Source of the DNA: Planctomycetaceae bacterium
GTDB taxonomy: Bacteria; Planctomycetota; Planctomycetia; Pirellulales; Pirellulaceae
Direction: 5' to 3'
Assembly: GCA_003501565.1 (NCBI GenBank)
Contig: DNPC01000516.1
Span: forward strand, 1 to 10,052
Length of the DNA: 10,052 bases
In this document: positions 1-8,200 of the stretch, piece after piece
Layout: each line of letters opens with the position of its first letter
How positions within the stretch are numbered: position 1 is the first letter of the stretch
Notes under the pieces: generated by a model
The model's input: the letters and a program-made list of their open reading frames with translations, nothing else
Databases searched by the model: none
What the model was told of the DNA's origin: nothing
Translations under genes and position numbers: made by a program

Positions 1-2
1 CG

Positions 3-1094
3 CTGATCATGAAAGAGAGGCCCGAGCCGCGACCGGCCTACATTCTGACTCGGGGTGCCTATGACCAACCAGGCGAACAAGTACAGCGAGGCACTCCGGC
101 CTTTCTGCCGCCGCTTAACAGTCGGGCAGGTACACCTGATCGGCTGGATCTAGCTCGTTGGTTGATCGCACCGGAGCATCCGCTAATGGCACGGGTGACT
201 GTCAATCGCCTGTGGCAACAGATCTTTGGGGTTGGTTTGGTACGGACCAGCGAGGACTTTGGGGCACAAGGCGAAGTTCCTTCTCATCCAGAGTTGTTGG
301 ACTATTTAGCAACCGAATTCGTCGCCAGTGGCTGGGACGTCAAAGAGATGATGCGCCGTATCGTTCTAAGTCGGACCTATCGTCAATCCTCGGTTGCCGC
401 CGCGGAGGCTTACGAGCGTGACCCATCCAATCGCCTGCTCGCTAGGGGCTCACGTTACCGCCTGGATGCTGAGGTTATTCGTGACCAATGTCTATTCACA
501 TCTGGCTTGCTGAATGAGACGATGTACGGCCGGAGCGTGAAACCACCTCAGCCCCCAAATTTGTGGAAGAATGTTTCGATGGTGTCGAGCAGCACCTACG
601 AGTTCAAGGCGGATACTGGTGAGGATATCTATCGTCGCAGTCTGTACACGTTTTGGAAACGCGCCTTACCGCCACCGCAGATGACGATATTTGACGCGCC
701 CACTCGGGAAGCTTGTATCTCACGGCGCGAGCGAACCAACACGCCGCTACAAGCCCTGGTTTTAATGAATGAGCAGCTGAACTTCGAGGCGGCTGTTCAC
801 CTAGCCACTCTGCTACTGGCAGATCAAGCCCACGATGCCGAGTCGGCAATTGACATAGCGATGCAGCGTATCACGGGCCGGCCGCAAACGCCTGCCGAAG
901 GTAAAGTGCTTTCTGGAGCATATCGCCGTCTGTTGGCCCACTATCGCGAGTCCCCCGAGGCGGCGACTCAAGTCCTAGCGGCACATCCACCCGCGACGGA
1001 AGTCGTGCCGGAAGAACGCAGGCCGGTGGTCGCGGCATTGTCGCTTGTCATCAACGGCATCTACAACTTGGATATTACCAAGACACGCCAATAG
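3..1094 (+). CDS. DUF1553 (PSD1) domain protein, C-terminal part, 5' end outside the window
   Basis: The reading frame is open to the window's left edge (codons CTG ATC precede the first ATG at 9), so this is the 3' part of a longer gene and that ATG is probably internal. Counting from it, the segment has the DUF1553 signature: LDLARWLIAPEHPLMARVTV at 46-65 followed by NRLWQQIFG (66-74), SHPELLDYLA (92-101), RLDAEVIRDQ (151-160), RRSLYTFWKR (209-218), FDAPTREACISRRERTNTPL (228-247) and QALVLMNEQ (248-256). In planctomycetes this domain follows a DUF1549 (PSCyt2) domain, often with a cytochrome-c-like N-terminal module, in proteins near 800-1000 residues; that part would lie upstream. The biochemical role is unknown; an exported protein acting with the DUF1501 partner is the usual assumption. 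The DUF1501 gene follows 166 bp downstream on the same strand, matching the common gene pair. Family assignment is secure; function is not. Confidence 0.93.
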   Translation: MIMKERPEPRPAYILTRGAYDQPGEQVQRGTPAFLPPLNSRAGTPDRLDLARWLIAPEHPLMARVTVNRLWQQIFGVGLVRTSEDFGAQGEVPSHPELLDYLATEFVASGWDVKEMMRRIVLSRTYRQSSVAAAEAYERDPSNRLLARGSRYRLDAEVIRDQCLFTSGLLNETMYGRSVKPPQPPNLWKNVSMVSSSTYEFKADTGEDIYRRSLYTFWKRALPPPQMTIFDAPTREACISRRERTNTPLQALVLMNEQLNFEAAVHLATLLLADQAHDAESAIDIAMQRITGRPQTPAEGKVLSGAYRRLLAHYRESPEAATQVLAAHPPATEVVPEERRPVVAALSLVINGIYNLDITKTRQ

Positions 1095-1125
1095 CCTAAT
1101 ACTGACTTTGCCTAACACTGACCTT
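1094..1125 (+). repeat. 16-nt imperfect tandem duplication at the DUF1553 stop codon
   Basis: Two adjacent 16-nt units, GCCTAATACTGACTTT (1094-1109) and GCCTAACACTGACCTT (1110-1125), agree at 14 of 16 positions. The first unit begins on the last base of the TAG stop. It looks like a small local duplication; no function is apparent and only two copies are present. Confidence 0.5.
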
Positions 1126-1149
1126 CCCTCGCTCGGATCGAGAGTACGG

Positions 1150-1170
1150 TCCCGGCGAGTTGAACCGGGA
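1150..1170 (+). other. Hairpin in the DUF1553-DUF1501 spacer
   Basis: TCCCGG (1150-1155) can pair with CCGGGA (1165-1170) around a 9-nt loop. No T tract follows, so a classical intrinsic terminator is not supported; it could attenuate or stabilise a DUF1553-DUF1501 transcript. A 6-bp stem can arise by chance in a gap of this size. No clear promoter or ribosome binding site is visible in the rest of the 166-bp spacer. Confidence 0.25.
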
Positions 1171-1260
1171 AGGGCTCGGCGCCGTTCGCTACTATGACCA
1201 CGAACGACCATCATCTCGATAACACACAGATCCATTGCATTGCAAAGTGATTGACTTGCC

Positions 1261-2778
1261 ATGAATTCTTTTGAACAACTTGCCACGATTCAGCGTCGAA
1301 GAGCGTTCTTGAACTCGACTGGGGTGGGCCTTGGAGGTGCCGTCCTTGGGAATCTGTTGGGTCAGCGCGGCGCGCGAGCGGCAGACTCACAACCCGTAGA
1401 TTCCCAACGCGTCGCGGGGACCGGTCTGGACGGAGTGCCACATTTTCCGCCGAAGGCGAAGCATGTGATCTTCCTGTTCATGGCGGGGGCACCATCGCAA
1501 CTGGATCTGTTCGATTACAAACCGGACTTGGAGAAGAAGTTCAAGGAGCCACTGCCGGCTGAAGTACGCATGGGGCAGCGCGTTACAGCGATGACTAAAG
1601 GCCGCACTCACCTCGTTCAGCCAACGGTTTTCAAGTTCGCACAACAGGGTGAAAGCGGGCTGTGGATGAGTGAGTTGCTTCCGCATCTGTCTACCGTAGC
1701 CGATCGGTTGTGTCTAATTAAGTCGATGCATACCGACGCCATTAATCACGACCCCGGCAAGACGCTAATTTCGACGGGGACAGAAATTCCAGGGAAAGCG
1801 AGCCTGGGCGCGTGGCTAAGTTATGGTCTGGGATCGATGAATCGCGATCTGCCAGATTTCATGGTGTTGAACTCAGCATTTTGGTCCGGGGACAAACGCA
1901 ATGTCCAAGCGCTTTATAGTCGCCTGTGGGGTACCGGATTCTTGCCGTCAAAACACCAAGGCGTGCTCCTGCAAGCATCAGGCGACCCGGTGTTGTTTCT
2001 TTCCAATCCGCCGGGAGTAGACCGACGCAGCCGCGAGTTAATGTTGGACATGGCCACGGAGCTCAATCGTACGCACCTCAATCAGATCGGTGATCCTGAG
2101 ATCCAAACGACGATTGCGCAACAGGAAATGGCGTTCCGCATGCAAGCCTCAGTCCCCGAGTTGACCGATTTGAGTAGTGAAACGCAGGCTACCCTCGAAG
2201 ACTATGGCCCAGAAGTTGAAAAGAGTGGATCGTTTGCTCGCAATTGTTTGCTGGCGCGACGAATGGTGGAACGCGGTGTTAGATTTGTGCAGCTATATCA
2301 CCGCGGCTGGGATCATCATGCGGACCTTGTACCCAAAATGCGTGCGCAGTGTTACGACGTGGATCAGCCTTGTGCGGCTCTTTTGAAAGACTTGGCACAG
2401 CGTGGACTGTTAGATGAAACTCTGGTTGTCTTCAGTGGTGAATTTGGGCGCACCGTCTACTGCCAAGGTAATCAAACGAGAGAGAAATACGGTCGCGATC
2501 ATCACCCACGATGCTTCACTGCCTGGATGGCCGGCGGCGGAATTAAGGGCGGTATCGCGCACGGGCAAACCGACGAGTACAGCTACAACATCGTAGATTC
2601 GTTTGGTGCCCCGACGACGCGATTCGAAGACGATGCAGTACACGTGCGAGATCTTAACGCCACAATTCTGCACCAGCTGGGAATCGATCACAATCGACTG
2701 ATTTTCCCCTTCCAAGGACTCGACCAAAAGCTAACTGGTGTCGAAGAAGCACATGTGGTGAACAAAATCCTGGCTTGA
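1261..2778 (+). CDS. DUF1501 domain protein, Tat-exported, alkaline-phosphatase/sulfatase-like fold
   Basis: The 505-residue product begins with a twin-arginine export signal: RRRAFLNST at 12-20, then a Gly/Ala/Leu-rich stretch to about 34 (GVGLGGAVLGNLL) and a possible cleavage site after ARA (38-40). Export in a folded state, perhaps with a metal, is therefore likely. DUF1501 landmarks follow in order: VIFLFMAGAPSQLDLFDYKP (69-88), the His-containing segment at 157-165, GAWLSYGLG (183-191), RGVRFVQLYHRGWDHH (338-353), DETLVVFSGEFGRT (385-398), YGRDHHP (410-416), AGGGIKGG (424-431), and a C-terminal HQLGID...FPFQGLD segment (471-488). The His/Asp clusters 350-353 and 412-415 fit metal-site positions of the alkaline phosphatase superfamily, to which DUF1501 is distantly related. 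Substrate and reaction are unknown. ATG 1261 keeps the Tat signal intact, although no strong ribosome binding site precedes it. Confidence 0.95.
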   Translation: MNSFEQLATIQRRRAFLNSTGVGLGGAVLGNLLGQRGARAADSQPVDSQRVAGTGLDGVPHFPPKAKHVIFLFMAGAPSQLDLFDYKPDLEKKFKEPLPAEVRMGQRVTAMTKGRTHLVQPTVFKFAQQGESGLWMSELLPHLSTVADRLCLIKSMHTDAINHDPGKTLISTGTEIPGKASLGAWLSYGLGSMNRDLPDFMVLNSAFWSGDKRNVQALYSRLWGTGFLPSKHQGVLLQASGDPVLFLSNPPGVDRRSRELMLDMATELNRTHLNQIGDPEIQTTIAQQEMAFRMQASVPELTDLSSETQATLEDYGPEVEKSGSFARNCLLARRMVERGVRFVQLYHRGWDHHADLVPKMRAQCYDVDQPCAALLKDLAQRGLLDETLVVFSGEFGRTVYCQGNQTREKYGRDHHPRCFTAWMAGGGIKGGIAHGQTDEYSYNIVDSFGAPTTRFEDDAVHVRDLNATILHQLGIDHNRLIFPFQGLDQKLTGVEEAHVVNKILA

Positions 2779-2818
2779 GCTCACGCAACGGCAATCGATC
2801 CTGCAAAACGCACACTTG

Positions 2819-2840
2819 GCGGTGGATTTTCCCACACCGC
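2819..2840 (+). terminator. Possible terminator hairpin after the DUF1501 gene
   Basis: GCGGTG (2819-2824) pairs with CACCGC (2835-2840) around a 10-nt loop, 40 bp after the DUF1501 stop. No run of T follows on the plus strand, so it is at best a non-canonical terminator or a 3'-end-stabilising hairpin. The call rests on position and GC-rich stem alone. Confidence 0.25.
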
Positions 2841-3051
2841 GTGACCAGATTGACCGAATCCGGGAAGATATCCCGGCAAACATCACAGGAAAGCCGCAAA
2901 AATGCAGCTCTAGGTTGATTGGTCTAGCATCGAAGTGCCGATTCATAATAACGTAATGGAACTCAGCGACATCTTGAGATGCGTCTACGGATTTTCTTGG
3001 GTAGACGTCGGTCGCAGCTTGATTCGTAAGTTGCTGAGTGTGACAAGCTGA

Positions 3052-3087
3052 ACTGTGCTAACGCTCTAGTTTCAGAGCCAGCACGGT
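3052..3087 (+). other. Compound stem-loop (candidate structured RNA element)
   Basis: ACTGTGCT (3052-3059) pairs with AGCACGGT (3080-3087), seven Watson-Crick pairs and one G-T wobble. Inside it GCTCT (3063-3067) pairs with AGAGC (3074-3078) around a 6-nt loop. The two helices are separated by an asymmetric internal loop (AAC against C). Thirteen pairs within 36 nt make this the strongest fold I can see in the window. No T tract follows. The opposite strand could form nearly the same fold, so the strand is uncertain. Confidence 0.35.
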
Positions 3088-3240
3088 GCCGTAGAAGGCC
3101 CCACAAGACTTTTCTCCTGTCATAGCGGTGCAACAGGATGCATCGTGACATGAAGTGCGTTTTGTGCTGCGCCTCCCAATTAGAATCCTTCCCGTTGGTG
3201 AGAGAGCATCAAATTGCGTCAATACGATTTAGCCGTGCAT

Positions 3241-3265
3241 TGGCCGGTGTCGCGAGACCCTGCCA
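3241..3265 (+). other. Stem-loop closed by a GCGA (GNRA) tetraloop
   Basis: TGGC (3241-3244) pairs with GCCA (3262-3265), GG (3246-3247) with CC (3259-3260), and GTC (3249-3251) with GAC (3256-3258), leaving the loop GCGA (3252-3255). There is one mismatch (C/T) and one bulged T. GNRA loops are typical of folded RNA, which makes a plus-strand transcript plausible. A weaker neighbour, AAGC/GCTT plus CTACC/GGTAG, lies at 3277-3311. Confidence 0.3.
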
Positions 3266-3391
3266 AAGTGTTTATGAAGCCGCACTACCACCGCTTGCGT
3301 CGGTAGAGCTTTAACAAACGACCACAGCCGCTAAAGCGTCGGATGACAGTCTGTTGCAATTGGAATGCCAGCGGGCTACCAGTCTAGCAAT

Positions 3392-3397
3392 GGAAGG
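3392..3397 (+). promoter_or_regulatory. Ribosome binding site choosing ATG 3407
   Basis: GGAAGG lies 9 nt before ATG 3407 and resembles the Shine-Dalgarno core. The alternative in-frame ATG at 3365 has only a weak TTGGA before it. The site therefore argues for the shorter, 142-residue product. Confidence 0.5.
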
Positions 3398-3406
3398 CTA
3401 TTGGTC

Positions 3407-3835
3407 ATGGACGTGTTCTCAACTCAACTCGCTGGCAGCATTCTTCTACCATTTCTGGTTGCTTCATCAGGTGGCACACTTGGTGAATACCAGAAGACGC
3501 TTGAACGCGTCGATCTGATCGAACTCAACCACCACTATGACGACCTTGGACGGCACAACTACGACCAAGTGATCTTCTATGAGTGGTCCCCGGAGTACAG
3601 TCGCTACCATGTGATTGCCTGGAGTTTGGTTGACGAAAAAAAGACGCGAATTCCACGTCGTGTGCCCGGCACAAGGCAGTGGTACGTACGGTGGACCGAA
3701 CGCGGTAGCAGTGTGCCTCGTGAAGTACGATCACACTTATTTCGGGAAACCTGGAGTCAAATCGATCCAGAAAGCGCCAACAAAGAGCTGTTGGCGGAAA
3801 AGTACCGTTTGAGCCTCAGTCGTCCAGGACGGTGA
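3407..3835 (+). CDS. Conserved-looking small hypothetical protein, possibly exported
   Basis: The product is 142 residues from ATG 3407, or 156 from the in-frame ATG 3365; I prefer 3407 for its GGAAGG site. The N-terminus has a short hydrophobic stretch, LAGSILLPFLVASSGG at 8-23, that could be an uncleaved anchor or weak signal sequence, although it lacks the usual positive charges. The rest is soluble and rich in aromatic and charged residues: ERVDLIELNHHYDDLG (33-48), YDQVIFYEWSPEYSRYHVIA (52-71), WYVRWTE (92-98) and VRSHLFRETWSQIDPE (107-122). From memory, similar uncharacterised proteins with a 'DLIELNH.YD..GR..YDQVIFYEWS' core occur in planctomycetes, which supports a real gene, but no function is known to me. 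It lies 159 bp upstream of the methyltransferase gene on the same strand with no visible functional link. Confidence 0.75.
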   Translation: MDVFSTQLAGSILLPFLVASSGGTLGEYQKTLERVDLIELNHHYDDLGRHNYDQVIFYEWSPEYSRYHVIAWSLVDEKKTRIPRRVPGTRQWYVRWTERGSSVPREVRSHLFRETWSQIDPESANKELLAEKYRLSLSRPGR

Positions 3836-3878
3836 GATCTTTAGGTGAGGTGTTGGCGGGCAGGGTGTTACCGTGTGG

Positions 3879-3914
3879 GCAGTGGGCGTTTAGGCGGATG
3901 GGTTCTGCCACTGC
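3879..3914 (+). other. Inverted repeat between the hypothetical gene and the methyltransferase gene
   Basis: GCAGTGG (3879-3885) and CCACTGC (3908-3914) are perfect 7-bp arms around a 22-nt, G-rich spacer. This could be a weak terminator for the upstream gene or a leader structure for the methyltransferase. No T tract follows, and the long spacer makes chance a serious possibility. The remainder of the 159-bp gap shows no clear promoter. Confidence 0.2.
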
Positions 3915-3994
3915 GAACAAAGATTACAATTGACGAACTGTGGTGATTGGAATTGCTTGATTCGAAGGCCGCCACTGTCGTCTGATCGAATACT

Positions 3995-5131
3995 TTGTCC
4001 GGTGCAATGCGCAGCCAAGATCCAACGCCATCCGATTCCCTTGGCAGCCTGTTCGACGTCGACGCGGTCGAGGCGGTTCGCCGAGACCTGAGAGTTGATC
4101 CTAGACTGGTACAACTGCTGAAGAATCTAGTCTGCAAGCAATTTGGCACCGCCGGTGGGGATGGTTCGCCCCCGAGGCAAATCCGTGCTAACTCCGAAGC
4201 ATCCAGCGCTTACCAAGAATTGTCCCGGCGACTACGAACTGGCACACTTACGCTGGACAAGCGCGAGGATTCGCAGATCGACGGTGCTACAAAGTTGCTC
4301 TTTCGCAACTCTGACTCGCTTCTCCTCGAGAGCGTTGTCCTGCGATTTCGCTCCGGACGCTCAAGCGTATGTGTATCAAGCCAAGTAGGATGTGCGGCCG
4401 GTTGTACGTTCTGCGCTACCGGAAAGATGGGCGTTGCACGCAGTCTATCCACCGATGAGATCTTAGATCAAATCGTTCAGGCGGGACGCATCCTGGCGGC
4501 TGAAGGACGCTCGCTGCGCAACGTTGTCTTCATGGGAATGGGGGAACCTCTGCATAACGAAGAAGCGGTATGCCAAGCGATTGCGCGTCTGACTGCTCGC
4601 GACTACTTTGATCTACCGCCCAGTCGTGTTCTGGTATCAAGCGTCGGTGTGCCGGCCGGAATGATTCGCTTGGCCGAACGATTCCCACGTGTTCACCAAG
4701 CTCTAAGCTTGCACAGTGTCGACGCGGATACACGTCAGCGGCTCATTCCGCTTGCCAGGCACACTAGCTTGGACGAGTTGCGGCAAACTGTTGGCCGACT
4801 GAACGAGTTGCAAACCTGCCCTGTGATGCTCGAGTACCTCTTGCTTGATGGCATAAACGACCGCCCGAGCGATTCAGCCGCTCTCACCGCTTGGGCTCAG
4901 GGACTGCATACCCATATCAACCTAATTCCCTTCAATGATGTTGATGCCGCATCGGATTTACGTGCCAGCTCTAGACAGCACGAATTTAGTGAAGCACTGA
5001 AGTCCGAAGGCTTCAAAGTCACAACACGCAACTCTCTGGGCCGCGACATTTCCGCCGCGTGTGGTCAACTCGTCCAACAAGAGAACCGGAGAATCGTTCG
5101 CTTATCGCAGCGTTCAAAATCTGTTAACTGA
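3995..5131 (+). CDS. RlmN/Cfr-family radical SAM 23S rRNA adenine-2503 methyltransferase, divergent and Cfr-like
   Basis: This family methylates A2503 of 23S rRNA, at C2 (RlmN) or C8 (Cfr), by a ping-pong mechanism through a methylated cysteine. All catalytic cysteines are present, counted from TTG 3995: the 4Fe-4S motif CAAGCTFC (C133, C137, C140), C126 in the preceding VCVSSQ, and the methyl-carrying C356 in DISAACGQL. The glycine-rich FMGMGEPLHN is at 179-188 and the SLH segment at 238-240. The 378-residue length is usual for RlmN. Unusually, residues 100-130 lack the 'ETV.IP' pattern typical of RlmN and read more like Cfr, and the N-terminal 'YRxKQI' motif is replaced by PRLVQL (36-41). 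The start is unsure: an in-frame TGA at 3983 limits it to TTG 3995 or ATG 4007, neither with a good ribosome site. The family is secure; C2 versus C8 specificity, or another RNA target, is not settled by sequence alone. Confidence 0.92.
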   Translation: MSGAMRSQDPTPSDSLGSLFDVDAVEAVRRDLRVDPRLVQLLKNLVCKQFGTAGGDGSPPRQIRANSEASSAYQELSRRLRTGTLTLDKREDSQIDGATKLLFRNSDSLLLESVVLRFRSGRSSVCVSSQVGCAAGCTFCATGKMGVARSLSTDEILDQIVQAGRILAAEGRSLRNVVFMGMGEPLHNEEAVCQAIARLTARDYFDLPPSRVLVSSVGVPAGMIRLAERFPRVHQALSLHSVDADTRQRLIPLARHTSLDELRQTVGRLNELQTCPVMLEYLLLDGINDRPSDSAALTAWAQGLHTHINLIPFNDVDAASDLRASSRQHEFSEALKSEGFKVTTRNSLGRDISAACGQLVQQENRRIVRLSQRSKSVN

Positions 5132-5209
5132 ACCCTCGATTGGTGTTTCGGTTCGGTAGGGCAGCAAAAGACCTAATGTCAATCGCGATTTCAATGACGT
5201 ACAATGTGT

Positions 5210-5232
5210 TGGATGCCCAGTGGGTGCATCCA
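5210..5232 (+). other. Hairpin upstream of the large coiled-coil gene
   Basis: TGGATGC (5210-5216) pairs perfectly with GCATCCA (5226-5232) around a 9-nt loop, ending 32 nt before TTG 5265 and 79 nt after the methyltransferase stop. It could be a 3'-end hairpin of the upstream gene or a leader structure. No T tract follows. The rest of the 133-bp gap shows no recognisable promoter. Confidence 0.25.
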
Positions 5233-5264
5233 CCTAACGATCTCGCAAACAATTTGGATTCGGC

Positions 5265-8200
5265 TTGGTGCCAACCAATCACCAACAATCGGAGAGTCGT
5301 GTACCCAAACAAGGAGAAGCGAGCCGCGGCGCGCAGCAATTGTCGCTGGATGAAACGCAAAACTCTGGTCTAGATAACGCTGATCAGAAGAAGCTCGAGC
5401 AGTTGATTGACGGCCCCCAGCAGTTGGCGTTGCAGGCTCAGCTGCTTGCCAAACGGAGGGCAGTAGCCCTGTCGGTCGCGCTGGTTGCCGGTACCGCCTT
5501 TCTTGTGCTCCTCGCTGATGTCCTTTTCCAGTATGAGCGATGGTGGGCGCGCTGGCTTGGCCCGATCCTAGTCATCACCGCATTTGTGGTTGCCTGGGGC
5601 AGGCTGATTTTGCCAGCCTGGCGAAAACGCCTCACTGCACGCGAGATTGTGACCTGGGCGCAACGTAATGGGGCGTCCAGCGACGCGGGCTTGCTTGAAG
5701 CTTTCGAACTTGCCTGCCACGATAGGCGCTCAGGGCAATCCGCAGGCAACGGGGATGGGCGATATGGAAGTCAAGGATTTCGGTCCGCGGCGCTTCGAAA
5801 TTGGTTGAGCACTCACGAAATTCCCACTTGGCCAGACTATTTGGACCGCGTCGGTTGGTGGCGGAGTGTCCTAGTACTTTCCGTTGTGCTCCTTGGCCTG
5901 ACAGCTTTCTTCATGTCCGGTGCTAAGAGCGCTCTGTTTGCGGCGCAGCGTTTGGTTCTCCCTAGTTCTTCGCTTTCTTGGCCCCAACAAGATGAATTGC
6001 GAATCCTGGACCCACCAAAAACCGTTGCAGTTGACACACAAGTGCGTCTGAACGTTTTTGACGCTCGTCCGCCGATGCCGGAAAACCTACGAGTCTGGGT
6101 GCGCCCGGTTGGCCAGCGCGCCCGCCCTGTGGAAACGACGACTCTTGGAGAATTAGCAGTAGCGCAGCTAGGCAAGCTACGCGCCGAAGTTGAGGTCCGC
6201 GCTACCGGTGGCGACGACCAGAAAATGCCCTGGCAGACGATTCGGGTAGTCACGCCGCCCCAGATCGATGACTTCGTTTTTCGAATACAGCCGCCGTCTT
6301 ATTCCGGTTTGCCCGATAAAGAAGTGATCGCGAAACAGATTAGTGTTCTTGCCGGTAGCAAGGTGCTGTTGAGTGGTTCTTTCGCGAGCCGTCTGAAGGA
6401 ACTGTCCACTACGTTCGGCTCCACGGCATCCGGGAGTGGTTTAGATAAAACCGACAGCACTTTGAATCAGCCAGATAGCTGGCACGTCTTGCTAGAACCG
6501 GACTTGAAACGCTTCACGGTCGGCAGTCAGACTGGGCAGCCGATCCTAGTGTCGAGTGCCCTGCGTTGGCAATTCATAGTTGCAACGCAACAGGGGGAAT
6601 CACTCAAACTACCAGCAGTCTGGAGTATATCCATGATTCGCGATCGGCCGCCGCAGGTCGACATGGCACAGCCAGATCTGGCTGCAGCGACAGCCGACGG
6701 TGCGATTGCGGTGGTCGGTAAAGTTACGGACGATTTGGGAATCGCACAAATAGAGATTGTGGCAAGCTACGGTGACCGTCAAATACGCGAGTCGGTCTCA
6801 ATTGCAGATCCGCTACTGACAGATATCGCCGCTGATCTAGCCTTGCAGGATTTGCAAATAAAAGCACCGGCGGATGATTCTGCGGCGGACATTGCGGTTG
6901 AGATCTCGATCGAGGCTACTGACTCGCTCGGGCAGATGACCAAGAGCACACCGCTACCATTGCAAATAAAGTCGAAGCAAGGTTTTCTTCGAGCCATCGT
7001 TGGGGAGCAAGCCGAGCTATCGCGTGAAATGGCGACGATTCTAACGAGACAGCGTGATGCCATGCTGGATATGGATGGCGTCGCCGCAAATCTCCAACGT
7101 GATTCACAGGTCACAGAGCGGGCTGCAAACCAACTGTTGCAGTTGGCAAAGAAACAGCAGACTATCAGGGAAGAACTCTCAACGCAAGAAGGTCTCGCAC
7201 GACGTGTCGCAGACTTGAACGGAAGTCTTGCACAAAACCAACTTGCCAACACACCCATTGCCCGAAGCCTCCGAGATTTGGGTAGCGAGTTAAATACTCT
7301 GGCAACACAGAATGCGACCGCGGCAGCGCGGAATCTCGACCGAGCAGCTACGGTCGCCCAAAGTTCGGCAGCAGGGCAGACGGGAGCATCGACCGCGCTT
7401 GAAACCTCGCTCACAGACGCTCTGCGAGATGTGCGTAAGATTGTCGACGGAATTCAAACCTTGCGTTCCGAACTTGCCGCCAGACAAGTAGCAAGTGATT
7501 TGGCCGATCGACTGCTGCGGACTGCTCGCGAGCAAGAGGTGCTCAAACGCGAAACGGGCCGTCTTGCTCTTGCAGCGTCGTCCGGTGAACTTTCTTCGTC
7601 GCGAATTGCAGATCTGGCTGATCGACAGGGGAGATTGAGTCGTGAGCTAGGCGGAGTGATCGAGCAGGCCTTAAAGACAAGAACTGGAAAGGTAACACCC
7701 CCAAACGCGGAGCAACTATCTGAGGCCGCCGAAGAGATCAAAGGCGCCAGCATCACCGACTTGATGCGGGCTGCGGAAGAACGGATTCGGCAGAGCGAGT
7801 ACGCTCAGGCTGCTCAATTGCAGACGCAGCTGTCGATGGAACTACAAAATGCACTGGAGTCGTCGGGACTGCGCAACAAAGGTGTATCCACCGAAATCGA
7901 GCAGTCTGGTCGCGCCCTTACCGAAGCCCTTGAGCAAACTAAAGAGCTTGCTGCTCGGCAGGACAAACTCGCCAAAGCAGTCGAAGAGCTTTTTGCCTCA
8001 GGTCGTGGCGACCGCGATGGGCTGCAATCAGCCCAAATGGATTTGGTCAGCGACACGGACCGTTTTCGGAATGTCGTTTCGGGGACAGATCCCACGTTGT
8101 CAGAGGGGCTCGGGAAAGTCGTAGGACTTCAGCAGAAGGCCATCGAGAAGCTTGAGAATGAGCAGATGACTGCACCGCAAGACATGCGTGCGGCGGCGGA

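Larger units (their letters stand above)
2779..3406. other. 628-bp gap without a convincing gene, rich in inverted repeats
   Basis: Short open frames on both strands here show no recognisable domain, no good ribosome binding site and arbitrary-looking composition. What the stretch does hold is a succession of inverted repeats: 2819-2840, 2982-3007 (CGTCTAC/GTAGACG), 3015-3050 (CAGCTTG/CAAGCTG), 3052-3087, 3241-3265 and 3277-3311. No single one is beyond chance, but 3052-3087 and 3241-3265 are compound stems. Options are a structured non-coding RNA, a long 5' leader for the gene at 3407, or decayed sequence. I did not see the hallmarks of RNase P RNA, tmRNA or SRP RNA, and found no tRNA-like cloverleaf. 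Confidence 0.5.

Noticed and set aside
2963..3151. 62-residue minus-strand frame in the 2779-3406 gap
   Set aside because: It is Arg/Ser/Cys-rich with no ribosome site, and it overlaps the inverted repeats, which explain the stretch better.
3277..3346. Resemblance to an integron attC-like site (inverted repeats and TTAACAA-type sequence)
   Set aside because: The paired core sites of an attC are not present and there is no integrase gene or cassette array nearby.
3930..3958. TTGACG as a possible -35 box before the methyltransferase gene
   Set aside because: At a 17-nt spacing the next hexamer is TTGCTT, a poor -10 element, so I do not call a promoter.
3837..4149. Minus-strand frames of 74 and 93 residues over the methyltransferase start
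   Set aside because: They are antisense to the methyltransferase N-terminus and its leader, with low-complexity Ser/Arg content and no domain.
5140..5373. 77-residue plus-strand frame before the coiled-coil gene
   Set aside because: It overlaps the start of the large gene in another frame, has no good ribosome site and no recognisable domain.
6779..7414. 211-residue minus-strand open frame inside the coiled-coil gene
   Set aside because: It is Ser/Ala/Arg-rich with no domain, lies antisense to a clear coding frame, and is explained by the composition of the sense codons.
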